A DNA stretch of 64,000 bases from Adiantum capillus-veneris (Eukaryota; Streptophyta; Polypodiopsida; Polypodiales; Pteridaceae). The DNA lies in contig CM043958.1 of the NCBI GenBank assembly GCA_014529385.2, forward strand, positions 79,879,025 through 79,943,024. Direction: 5' to 3'. The notes under the pieces are model-generated. The model was not told the DNA's origin. It made no database searches and was given only the letters and a program-made list of their open reading frames with translations. The stretch's first letter is position 1. Every line of letters begins with the position of its first letter. A program made the translations under genes and the position numbers. This document shows, in pieces, positions 23,231 through 36,750 of this stretch.

Positions 23231-24116
23231 AGCAAGGAATTGCCAAGCACAACAATTTTTGCAACAACCCTTGGTTAACAATATCATAGAAAATATTTAA
23301 GCCCATATCAGCATCTTGGGTAGAGCCACATGCCTTTAAGATGCATGCATAGGTGATTGCATATGGACAGAAGCCCTCACTTTGCAACCGCTAAAAACAG
23401 CCTAAAGCTTTCTAGCCGTGGCGCTCCTATTGTGCGTATCCTGCAATCAGTGCATTCCAAGAGATGCCACTCCGAACAATAAGCTCCTCAAGCACTTTTT
23501 GTGCTTTCTGCATACATGCCAAGGCAGTGCCAAGTACACTGTTTTTTCCAACAATGTCAATTCTTTTGCCCATATCAGCATCTTGCATAACGCCACATGC
23601 CTTCAAGCTACAAGTGTAGATGAATGCATTTGGAGAGCTTCCTTCTCTTTGCATGTGCTGAAAATAGCCCAAAGTTTCCTGGCCCTACCGTTATTGGGCA
23701 ATATCCCGCTATCAAAGCATTCCAAGAGACGACATTCCAGAGAGGAAGCTCGTCAAGCACTTTTTGTAAAAACAATCTAGAGCTTCGTGCCCTGCCACTA
23801 TTGAGCATATCCCGCGATCAAAGCATTCCAAGAGATGACATTCTGGACAGGAAGCCCATATCAGCATCTTGCATAACGCCACATGCCTTCAAGATACAAG
23901 CATAGTTGAATGCATTTGGAGACCTTCCTTCTCTTTGCATGTGCTGAAAAGCCCAAAGTTTCCTGGCCCTGCCGCTATTGGGCAATATCCCATGATCAAA
24001 GCATTCCAAGAGACGACATTCCGAAGAGGAAGCTCGTCAAGCACTTTTTGTGAAAACAGTCCAGAGCTTCCTGGCCCAGCCACTATTGAGCATATCCCGC
24101 AATCAAAGCATTCCAA
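23231..24116 (-). pseudogene. PPR pseudogene array, right part
   Basis: More PPR triplets with ACILKACGVMQDADMG (markers near 23312, 23577 and 23866) and LPLWNVVSWNALIAGYC (near 23690, 23800 and 24000). Spacing falls below a full triplet in places, so repeats have been lost. Confidence 0.8.
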
Positions 24117-25190
24117 GAGATGACATTTTGGAGAGGAAGCTCGTCTAGCACTTTTCGTGCTTCATAAAGTACACCACATTTGTCATACATGTTAGCCAAG
24201 GCAGTGCCAAGCACTTTTTGTGAAAACAGTTTAGAGCTTCCTGCCACGATCAAAGCATGTTAGCCAAGGCAGTGCCAATAACCTCTCTCTCTTTTGTGAA
24301 AACAATCCAGAGCATATCCCGCAATCAAAGCAATCCAAGAGATGACATTCTAGAGAGGAAGCTCGTCTAGTACTTTTTGTGCTTCATGAAGTACACCACA
24401 TTTGTCATACATGTTAGCCAAGGCAGTGCCAAGCACTTTTTGTGAAAACAGTTTAGAGCTTCCTGCCACGATCAAAGCATGTTAGCCAAGGCAGTGCCAA
24501 TAACCTCTCTCTCTTTTGTGAAAACAGTCCAGAGCATATCCCGCAATCAAAGCAATCCAAGAGATGACATTCTGGAGAGGAAGCTCGTCTAGTACTTTTT
24601 GTGCTTCATGAAGTACACCACATTTGTCATACATGTTAGCCAAGGCAGTGCCAAGCACTTTTTGTGAAAACAGTCCAGAGCTTCCTGCCGCGATCAAAGC
24701 ATGTTAGCCAAGGTAGTGCCAATAACCTCTCTCTTTTGTGAAAACAGTCCAGAGCATATCCCACAATCAAAGCAATCCAAGAGATGACATTCTGGAGAGG
24801 AAGCTCGTCTAGCACTTTTTGTGCTTCATGAAGTACACCACATTTGTCATACATGTTAGCCAAGGCAGTGCCAAGCACTTTTTGTGAAAACTTTTTGTGA
24901 AAACAGTCCAGAGCTTCCTGCCGCGATCAAAGCATGTTAGCCAAGGCAGTGCCAATAACCTCTCTCTCTTTTGTGAAAACAGTCCAGAGCATATCCCGCA
25001 ATCAAAGCAATCCAAGAGATGACATTCTGGAGAGGAAGCTCGTCTAGCACTTTTTGTGCTTCATGAAGTACACCACATTTGTCATACATGTTAACCAAGG
25101 CAGTGCCAAGCACTTTTTGTGAAAACAGTCCAGAGCTTCCTGCCACGATCAAAGCATGTTAGCCAAGGCAGTGCCAATAACCTCTCTCTT
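24117..25190 (-). repeat. Five-copy minisatellite built from a PPR fragment
   Basis: A unit of about 220-236 bases starts near 24117, 24340, 24561, 24780 and 25016. On the minus strand each unit encodes MYDKCGVLHEAQKVLDELP and LQNVISWIALIAGYA, one PPR pair, with a shifted remainder. The copies are nearly identical, in contrast to the diverged repeats to the left, so the amplification is recent. Confidence 0.9.
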
Positions 25191-25215
25191 TATTCTGCGT
25201 TTTAGTGCACAACGC

Positions 25216-25217
<2 letters not shown>

Positions 25218-25262
<45 letters not shown>
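25218..25262. repeat. CT microsatellite
   Basis: An uninterrupted CT run of about 22 units next to the end of the PPR minisatellite. Confidence 0.95.
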
Positions 25263-25265
<3 letters not shown>

Positions 25266-25599
25266 ATCTCTTTGCGCTTCCATCTCATTTTCATGATGTG
25301 CTGCGGCCCAGTGCTTTGATCTTCTTGCGCCATTGCGTTTTTCGTTATTTTTGTCTGCGTTTTACCATGCGTTTTTTATTTTACAAACTCTCCTATTTTA
25401 AGATCCACTTAATTCTCGCCACATGGCATAGCTAGCTTTGCTGCATTCTTCAAATTGTTATTACATAATCAAGGTAAAGATATTGTAAGAGAAGATTGCC
25501 ACTTTTAGTGATTATGCTGTAGAGAGGGGGAGAGAGATGATGATGATGATGATCTATTAGCGTCCTTTGGACCCAGATTGCCAAGTTTAGTGATAATGC

Positions 25600-25640
<41 letters not shown>

Positions 25641-25982
25641 CTAGGCCAAAAGGGGCAGTGCTTATTTAGGTTGATAATTAATGAGCTGCTTTATAAGGTG
25701 TGATTCGACAAAGTAGTATGCCCAGATCTTTGCTCAACACCGCTCTTCGGAACTTGAAGTCTGCAAATGCAAGCTTCACAGAGCAAGTCTATTTACCCAA
25801 CGCTGAAATTAGGTTAGTGTGGCAATGATATGCTTGCCATGTAGCTACAAAATCAGAGTTTGTGCATTGCATGGCAATGTTGAAAAACTCCTAATTTGGG
25901 CATTGCAAAGCATCGTTGATTTTGAACACCTAGCAACTAAACTGCTTTGGTAGGCGGTGTATGCACTCTCTTTGTATCACAC
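25263..25982. other. Non-coding stretch with a GA tract
   Basis: Holds a short GAT run (25538-25552) and a GA run (25601-25637). No gene recognised. Confidence 0.6.
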
Positions 25983-26112
25983 TCTTGGAGAAGATGAAGA
26001 AGAAGCTCAAGGGCACACAACATAAGTAATAGTATTGCTGAGTGTGCTATTACAAAGATAAGGCTTGCCCTAGAATGATGGGCATATACAAAAGCCCGGG
26101 GGAACAAGCTAC
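25983..26112 (-). repeat. Diverged fragment of the Copia-B LTR family
   Basis: CTTGGAGAAGATGAAG, AAGCTCAAGGGCACACAA, CCCTAGAATGATGGGC and CCCGGGGGAACAA appear in the same order and spacing as in the LTRs at 9145 and 40680. Both LTR ends are missing. It lies just downstream of the TIC32-like gene. Confidence 0.7.
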
Positions 26113-26239
26113 CTAGATTGTTAGTTACCTTATCCGATGCACAAAGCTGGTCCTTTGACATGAAAGCGACATGGGCCATAGCCACGCTCAATGAAGACCT
26201 GCCGCTGTGATTCGAAACATCCTTCGGCTCTTAAGATTC

Positions 26240-26431
26240 TCAATTTCCTGAGATTATTTTTTGGCTAACCTCCCATAAGGTCTTAGCTAACTCTGGGTTA
26301 TTCTCATTTCCACTAGGCGTTGATTCATTACAGTTCACAAAATACTTCCCACTTACACCTTTAACAAAAGGATGCAATGCCAAAAGACATTGTGTTGCTG
26401 TCCCCTGGTTTACCATCAATTGCAATAATAT

Positions 26432-26472
<41 letters not shown>

Positions 26473-28544
26473 AGAACGGACATTAACCTGAGGAATGGTT
26501 TTCATGATGAAAGGAACAAGGAAAGGTGCCACTTTTCCTGCAGTCAAAAATGAACAAATACTCAGCCCCCCCTCCGTTGTCTTCAGCAGCTCAGCAAGGC
26601 AAATTAAGACATTGAATTGGCAATGCATACCATCAGCGCTCAGCATCGCAAACACAGTTCTGAAAGCTCTTCACTGAAGTTTCATTAGGTTGGGTGCGCA
26701 TTCATGCCCCATTCATCCTAGAAGGTAGAGGGAGCCCACCATTTTTGTCGCTACCCTCAATGGGTCTTCATCAACCCCATATAGTGATGAATTGAGGGTG
26801 ACGACAGAAATGGTGTTGATACACTCAGTATGAGTTGTTGCCATTTATGGGTAGGACAGGGTTGTCCAATCCCATTCAGTCCCACTTTCATCCATCAGAG
26901 TCAGTATTGGCTCAGTAAAATGTCTCCGCCTTTTGGATTTCTATGTGTTTCACCACTCTACCGGTCCCCCATTTGTTTTTCTTTGCCAAGCTGTCAGTAG
27001 AAATTGAAGAAAAAGAAATAGAAACAGTTTTAATCATTAGGATTTATTGCCTTCTCTAGATACATCGCATTGCACTATGCTTTGTGTCTCTCAAAAACCA
27101 AAACTACATAACCAATCTTGCCAAGCAAACCCTTGCCACCTTCCCCAAACTAACCCTTTGCTCGAGAAAAAGCAGTATGAAGAACGACCCAAAAGTCTGC
27201 CACCTATTGCAAGCATAAATGAGAGGCTTTTTGTTGACACTCAACAAAATACAAAATAATTACTCAGGACATATCCAAGGATACAAAAAAATTCTCTTAC
27301 CTGCAAGTATAGAATGCTTTTGAAGACCAGTCATAATGACACCAGGATGCAAAGCATTTGCAATTATGCAGACACCTTCCTCCTGCATTGAATATAGCAA
27401 ACGAGCACACCAATAAGGTCACAATACAGCAAATCACAAGCAATTCCTAATGTTCCTGTAACGGCATCACAAACCTGGCTTTTGCTACAAGTACCTGGAA
27501 TCTTCTTGTGAGCTCCTTGGCATGCAATACGTTTGCAAGCTTTGATTGTCCATATGCAAGCCACGAGTTATACCTGTGATAGACAGCACAAGAGCTTCAA
27601 GTCGATATAACATTTCCAAGAAGCAGTTACCATCAATGTTTTGGAACAAATCTGCCAAGAAATGTGAGAGAAAGACCCTGATTTATTGTTTAGACTGTCA
27701 AACCGAATACCCCCCTTTGTAGGAGTAAAAGTGTCCATCAGATGACAAGATTACGATCCTCCCTTCAATGCCGCTCTCCTGGGCAGTTCGCTTCATGTTG
27801 TCCAAGACAAGCTCTGTGAGAAGAAAGTGTCCTGCATGGAAGCTTGGCAGTCAAAGCCAAACAAGAAGAAATCAAAAAGACATCTCCATTATGTTGAACA
27901 AAATTCACTTTCGAGCTGCCTGCGGCACCAAATACAGGACATACCAATGTGGTTGGTAGCAAATTGTAGCTCAATGCCATCTGCAGAGAGCTCAAATGGA
28001 CAAGCCATGACTCCTGCATTGTTGCTACTCACAGAGCAAACAATCATCAGCAGCTGCTGCCCCAGGCAAAAAGAGGTATTTTTGTGAATCATGCACTCAC
28101 ATCAAGATGTTGAGATGTAGGTTCAACGCTTGGAACTCGCTTGCGAATTTTCGGACAGAAGCCATGGAGCTGAGATTGAGCTGTAGCACATGCACCCGGG
28201 CATTGCTGGTCTCTTGAAGAGTGCTTTGCTTGACTGCCTCACCAGAGGAGACAGACCTAACTGCCATCACAACCTGTGCGCCACGCATGGCAAGTACACG
28301 AGCAGTTTCGGCTCCCACCCCACTGCTTGCTCCTGAAATGGACGAAACAGAAGGATGCGAAATGCTTAATGAGAAAACTGTGCAGGAGATTAGTGCAAAA
28401 TGCGGCTAAGGCAGTGGCCCGACCTGTAACGATGGCGGTGAGGTGAGAAGCATCGATGCCATGGGTTACCTCCTCTGCAGTGGACGACGACGAGAAGCCC
28501 GATGACCTCGAAGGAGAAGCAGACTTTCCAAACAGCCACCCCAT
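26240..28544 (-). CDS. TIC32: TIC32-like short-chain dehydrogenase, eight exons, one frameshift in exon 4
   Basis: Best match is plant TIC32, an NADPH-binding short-chain dehydrogenase/reductase linked to the inner-envelope chloroplast import machinery. Exons on the minus strand: 28544-28424, 28332-28101, 28024-27945, 27831-27677, 27573-27495, 27382-27301, 26537-26488 and 26404-26240 (stop TGA). All introns are GT-AG and phases agree. This gives about 320 codons, the family's usual length. Visible: N-terminal [16 protein letters not shown] as in TIC32; the cofactor motif TGASSGVG (residues 40-47); NNAG (119-122); Ser 174/175; catalytic YGQSK (203-207); and a C-terminus with LALHP and GVSGKYF. 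The start ATG has a good context. Exon 4 has six C's (27710-27715) where the conserved KGGIRF reading needs five, causing a stop soon after. Everything else is intact, so this is either a sequencing error or a very recent pseudogene. Confidence 0.9.
26435..26470. repeat. CT/GA microsatellite inside intron 7 of the TIC32-like gene
   Basis: This run of 18 units fills almost half of an 83-base intron (26405-26487). In the transcript it is GA, so the stretch before the acceptor is purine-rich rather than pyrimidine-rich. Confidence 0.9.
27710..27715 (-). other. Six-C homopolymer that shifts the TIC32 frame
   Basis: The family needs five G's on the coding strand at this point (Lys-Gly-Gly-Ile-Arg-Phe). 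With six, the frame reads Lys-Gly-Gly-Tyr-Ser-Val and then a TGA. Flanking exons are in the correct phase only if the base is removed. Confidence 0.85.
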
Positions 28545-28640
28545 GGTAGTATCTCTCTCCTCTCCCTCTCTCTCTCTCTCTCTCGTCCTCAGCTCTCGTG
28601 CAAAGAACGGGTTCTGTGACGAACCCCATCGCACGTAGGT
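28545..28640 (-). promoter_or_regulatory. GA-rich 5' leader of the TIC32-like gene
   Basis: The sequence just upstream of the ATG is a purine-rich GA leader in the transcript, with the purest run at 28566-28584. GA repeats near plant gene starts can bind GAGA-type (BPC) factors. The transcription start cannot be placed and I see no convincing TATA box. Confidence 0.4.
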
Positions 28641-31709
<3,069 letters not shown>

Positions 31710-31895
31710 TGAACACGAACCAATGATGATCGTGAGATATATTAATTAATAGGACAAAAATACTACATTGCCAATACCAGCAGCTCTAATAAAACCCCTG
31801 CACATTCAGTGCAAGCATGTGTGGGAATTTTCAAGTGGAGCAGCAAAAGCCAAGACCTGTGCAGATGACCTTCAAGCACTATGCTACTGACGCAC

Positions 31896-32047
31896 GAGAG
31901 AGAGAGAGAGAGAGAGAGAGCAAGAGAGAGAGAATTTGTGTGCTCCAGATCAGATCCACCTCACACTGCAGGGGGTTTGAAAGCCTGCTATCGCGGCTTG
32001 CAGTCTGTTCACACGTCAACAAGAAAGATTGAGATCTGTCTACGCCA

Positions 32048-32104
<57 letters not shown>
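31896..32104. repeat. Two GA microsatellites (31896-31920 and 32051-32104)
   Basis: Runs of about 12 and 27 units are separated by 130 bases of unique sequence. No gene lies between them. Confidence 0.95.
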
Positions 32105-32107
<3 letters not shown>

Positions 32108-32319
32108 TAATTGGGCCCCGGCCCCCCATACCTGATCAATCAATCATACATATTTTTTGAGTCACCTTTTCATGATTTAACGTGGATGCGAATATATTTA
32201 CTTGTGCTTGTAATGAGTATCTTCCATTGTTCCAACCAATGAATTTTTATTTTTTTTTCAACCTCTTTTTGCCCTGCATTTTTTTTAAAAATTAACCGTC
32301 TCTTTTTCATTAGCAAAAA

Positions 32320-33455
32320 GGGAAACCATCACTAAGGCCTCACCCCTTTGGGGCAGGCCAAAAAGCCAAATCTATTCCCTGTTGGATAGAGACAGCCAGG
32401 AAGCTGAATAATAAGGGTCTAAATCGACTGGGACACTTCTAGGACTGGGACAACAAGAGTTGGAAAACCATTGATCTCCTAGGTACCCAATTCCAACTGA
32501 ATAGCTTGGAGGTCTTGCTGGTCCACAAATTGAGGAAAGAGCTTGACAATATAGTGATGCCTATCTATGATTCGGAGTTTGACTGGAACGCTTGGAAATG
32601 GCCCGGAAGCAGTCTCTTAGGTAAACCCCATCCGAAAGACATTTACCATACAATGATGCAAAAGAAGAATTGGTCTAGCCCCCTCAACAAGATATGGAAA
32701 AAACAATGGTCGGAGGAAAGGTGGGAGCAAGTAATGGAGAACATCTGGAAGCCAAAGGTTCCGCAGCACGTGAAGGTATTTTTATGGAAGGTAATTTGGG
32801 GTGCTCTACCGATGGGGGTGAAGATTCAGGAAAGAGGGATTGGGTCATATCGATGCTTGGGGTGCAGGTTGGCTAGTGAAGATCTAGCCCACCTCTTCAT
32901 GGATTGCCCAACTATCAAAGGCCTCGCAGGTTAAATATGTAAATGGGTCCAAAGAACATGAAAAATTAATTTTTACAAGAGTGATCTATTCCTTGGAGGG
33001 AAGAAATTAGGTGGTCCCGCCATCCTCATCAGCACTCAAATCGTCAGGTACTTCTTCTTGCATAATGTATGGCAGACAAGGAACCGCCGTGTGTTTGAAG
33101 GAGGTCTTGAGGTGGCAAGCTTCGCAGAAATTATACAAGAAAGCAAAGTGCTAATTTGGATGCTCAGGCGCAAGCAACACTCGAAGGATTGGTCTAGGAC
33201 TACTTGTGCCTTGTTGTCAGCAGAGGGTATGCCTACAATGGGGAAAATCTTGGCTATCAGTAAGTAACAGATCGCAGAAGAACATGATAATGGACCTTTG
33301 GTATCAAGGATAAGGGGGTGAGTTGGGTGGGATCACTGCCGATGTAAGTATGGATGATGTCATGGCTCATCACGAGCATGACAAGACATTGTAATGTTTT
33401 GGGTTGATTAATATAATTCACTCACAATTGTGAGTTTTGGGGGAAAAAAAAGAGC
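32320..33455 (+). pseudogene. 5'-truncated LINE ORF2 C-terminus and 3' tail
   Basis: The longest frame (32506-32934) carries a zf-RVT domain: VPQHVKVFLWKVIWGALPMG, then CLGC and HLFMDCP. The segment just before it (LGTQFQLNSLEVLLVHKLRK pattern) is the connection region. A further frame at 33058-33267 (NVWQTRNRRVFEGG, EIIQESKVLIW) is the C-terminus. A stop lies between the two. The end carries the 16-bp palindrome and an A tract. The reverse transcriptase and endonuclease are absent. Same family as 14932-15206. Confidence 0.85.
33420..33435 (+). other. Perfect 16-bp palindrome before the LINE A tract (second copy)
   Basis: ACTCACAATTGTGAGT, identical to the copy at 15173-15188 and in the same position relative to the poly-A end. 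Confidence 0.9.
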
Positions 33456-33580
33456 ACGTATAAATTTGGACCACCACTTCTAGCATGCTTCTTTTCATTT
33501 GTAGAAGAATACTAATTTGTGGATGTGTCATTTTAACATTCAACAAAAGTATGCATCGTTGAAACAGATGCATATGTAAA

Positions 33581-33658
<78 letters not shown>
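33581..33658. repeat. G30 homopolymer followed by an AG microsatellite
   Basis: Thirty G's are followed directly by about 24 AG units. The G run could form a quadruplex. Its exact length is uncertain because such runs are hard to sequence. Confidence 0.9.
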
Positions 33659-33662
<4 letters not shown>

Positions 33663-34103
33663 TGCTTTGTTGGTTTGTTCAAACAAGGCCTTAGAGGAGA
33701 AGATAGTTAAGTGTACGTTCGTTTGAGTCTTGCACTTATAAGACTAGGAACAACTTTAGATTAGATTTTGCCATCATACCTCAATTATGTGTAGACTCTA
33801 CATAATCTACATAGTGGGTACAGACCCATATGCTATGAAACCAAAAGTCTGGAAGGTATTATTAATAGAAAAATTTTCCGATTAACAAGGACTAAATTTT
33901 ATTGAAACCGATGGCATGCATAGTTGTAGGAGCTACCCTCGTCCATCGCGCCAGAGATGTTAATGATTCTCCATGTCTTTAATGCTCCACTGCAAGACCT
34001 TAAGCACACCTTACCACAACATGTTTATTCATGGTGCCAGTATTTGAAGTATGAAATATTGTCTTGATCCGATCAACCTAGTTGCTCTCTTTGAGATTCA
34101 GAG

Positions 34104-34105
<2 letters not shown>
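33659..34105. other. Non-coding stretch
   Basis: No recognisable feature. Confidence 0.6.
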
Positions 34106-34177
<72 letters not shown>

Positions 34178-34178
34178 C
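34106..34178. repeat. TG microsatellite ending in a GC run
   Basis: About 32 TG units followed by about five GC units; alternating purine-pyrimidine DNA of this kind can adopt Z-form. Confidence 0.95.
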
Positions 34179-34686
34179 GTGCATTGAGGCTAGCTTCCTT
34201 TTCAACTCTCGACGTGCCCATTGTCTAGCTCTCCTTGTTTGCAACGTTGTGAAATTGTAGCCCGCCGATCAAAGCACCTTTGATCCATTGGAGCTAATGT
34301 TGTGCATCATAACGATGTCAAGATAGCCCACTTTCACTTGAGCTCTACCTGTTTTACTGATTTTATGCAACTTGGAAGTAGCCTCTCAACCCTCTTCTAC
34401 CCCTTTCTCGACATCTCTATTGGCCACCTATGGCGTTCGCTAATTGTGCATGGATCTTTGTGATGGTTGCCTATTGCACACTTTTTTATTGTAGAATCTT
34501 TTGTATCCATTTGGTTGTCAATACGCTTGTTCCTTCACCACGATCCCTCCCACCCTCACTTGTTCTATTCATCTACTCACTTTGGGCGATTGCTTGCCCT
34601 CCTCTCGTAGGTAGTATAACCGTATCTCTTAGATTGATTATCCCTCTCAACATGGCAAAACCCTCAACCTTTGCTTTTTTGAAGTA

Positions 34687-34810
34687 ATCAATATGCATTG
34701 CTTCTTTCCTTGCTATGAAACCCCTTGGTGCCATCAATCAAGCCTTCAGTAATCAGTATGCATTGCTTCTTTCCTTGATATGAAACCCATTAGTGCCATC
34801 AATCAAGCAT
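34687..34810. repeat. Tandem duplication, period about 65 bp
   Basis: TATGCATTGCTTCTTTCCTT recurs at 34692 and 34757, and the similarity extends over most of the unit with a few substitutions. Non-coding. Confidence 0.8.
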
Positions 34811-35025
34811 TCATTCATTCAGGGTTAGGATATGGAGCGAGCTTTTTTTCTGGAAGGAGGAAGGCCATCGGTGCACCACCATTGCTGCCCTCCTTGACCA
34901 CCAAAGCCATCTACTCTTCTCCTCCTTCGCCACTCTCTCCTCCTCCACCACCTCCACCTATCCCCTCTCATCCTCCTATCCTTTGTCCTCCACTCTCCTA
35001 CTCTCTCTCCTTCTCCTTGCCTCCA

Positions 35026-35137
<112 letters not shown>

Positions 35138-35280
35138 CATGCCAACCCTTGATCTCACTCACTCCCTCGATCTCACCATAGTGTCCTCTACCCACTACGT
35201 ACCTCTCCTGCTCTCTCCCTCCGATTACTTCTTTTCTCTCTCACCCATTCTCTCTCTTCCCCTCCCTCTCTCCCTTGCAT

Positions 35281-35284
<4 letters not shown>

Positions 35285-35356
<72 letters not shown>
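35285..35356. repeat. CT microsatellite
   Basis: About 36 CT units, ending 40 bases before a chromovirus-type LTR. Confidence 0.97.
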
Positions 35357-35357
<1 letters not shown>

Positions 35358-35395
35358 GAGTCTACACCCTTCTCTATCCCTCTCTCTCCCCTCTG

Positions 35396-35783
35396 TGTCA
35401 TGCCTAGGGCCAGACCAGACGGGCCAAGAGCCAGGACGGACATGCGATCAAGGGGTGCTATATTTGGACAGCTCTATGAGTATATATATAGCGAGGTTGG
35501 GTGGAGAATTGCATGGTCCAATCCTCTCTAGTCTCATATTGGTATGCCACTGCAGAAAACATTAGTGTTCTTATGAAGATATCACCACTTTTGTTTTCGA
35601 GGATGAAAACGCATCTCCAAGGGGGAATAATGTCATGCCTAGGGTAAGATTGGGCTAGCCAAGGGCTATGACGGACATGCAATCAAGGGGTGCTATTTTG
35701 GACGGCTACGAGCCTATATATAGCGAGGTTGGGTGGAGAATTGCATGGTCCAATCCCCTCTGGTCTCATATTGGTATTAGAGC
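35396..35783 (+). mobile_element. Collapsed chromovirus: LTR, 95-bp internal remnant, LTR
   Basis: Two direct repeats (35396-35536 and 35631-35768) start TGTCATGCCTAGGG, hold a TATATATAG promoter-like motif, and end CTCA. Between them are the first bases of a primer site (TTGGTAT), then the tail of a Gypsy polyprotein (CCACTGCAGAAAACATTAGTG, matching 43408 onward) and a polypurine tract (AAGGGGGAATAA). After the second repeat comes TTGGTATTAGAGC (35771-35783), a near-perfect initiator-Met primer site. The internal region is thus almost wholly deleted. The LTRs are unusually short, about 140 bp. Confidence 0.75.
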
Positions 35784-36590
35784 TTATGAGATCGTGAAGC
35801 CAGAAATAGAAAAACCTATCGTGCATGAAGGAGCTCTAAATTGGGGCTCTCGAGGAAGGAAACGAGTGCATGCCCACTAAGCAGGATGGAAAGGAGAAGG
35901 TCGATGGCAGTAGAATCGCGCGTTGAGGAACGCGGTGAGCTCACACTGGGACAAGGAAGAAAAAATGTTTCTTCCTATCGTTGTCTATAGCGAGAGCTAC
36001 GATGCTCTCTTTCTTACCTAGTGCTACCGCCATCACGATTGTCTACAGCAGCTCGGCGTTTCTCATTGGGGGGCACCCAAGTCAAAGCTCTTTAGGGTTT
36101 TAATTTGGAAAAAAAAAACACAAGAGAGGGTGCCCACGGTGCACCCCCCTTCGGCTCTTCTCCCTAGTAAGCAAAGCAAAGCAACCGGAGTAGAGGTGAA
36201 TCGGACGAAGCAATTCAAAGTTGACAAATCTCTGTAATTTTTTGAAAATTACACAGATTCCTGAGAAAAGTGCGAGTATTCAAGAGGATTAATGTTGTCA
36301 AATCTTGACATAGTTAAAATCTCTTAGTGAACTTCGCAAATTGGGAAGGATTCCAGAGGAAATATCTAACCAATTGGCGGCAAATACGAGCTGAAGCACA
36401 AAGGCGGTCAAATGGACAAGGCCATATACACTTGGTAAGGCTTGCAAGATTGTCCTTTGCACATTTCTCGGAGCATGTTCACGGAATTCGATCGACACGG
36501 CAAGTTGATACAGGTAATTTATGATAATACAACCACGAAATTGAGGATGCAAAAGCAAGGCCGATTGCATTCGATGGTTTGAATGGCTGT
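35784..36590. other. Non-coding stretch after the collapsed chromovirus
   Basis: The first part may be leader sequence of the chromovirus, as it follows a primer site. No coding domain recognised. Confidence 0.5.
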
Positions 36591-36750
36591 TCTCAGCATC
36601 TCATCAAGGACAATGACAAAGAAGTCAAGCATGATTATTTAGACAAGGCTAGATATTGCCTTGATGAGATGCTGTTCTCAGCATCTCATCAAGGACAATG
36701 ACAAAGAAGTCAAGCATGATTATTTAGACAAGGCTAGATATTGCCTTGTT
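36591..36750. repeat. 85-bp tandem duplication with 16-bp inverted arms
   Basis: The unit starting at 36591 repeats at 36676. Within it CAGCATCTCATCAAGG (36594-36609) is the reverse complement of 36659-36674. Because of the duplication, 36659-36674 and 36679-36694 form a perfect 16-bp stem with a four-base loop. Confidence 0.9.

Noticed and set aside
19500-25190. PPR cluster as a functional multi-exon PPR gene
   Set aside because: PLS PPR genes usually have few or no introns. Breaks occur inside motifs without GT-AG signals, and repeats are partly deleted.
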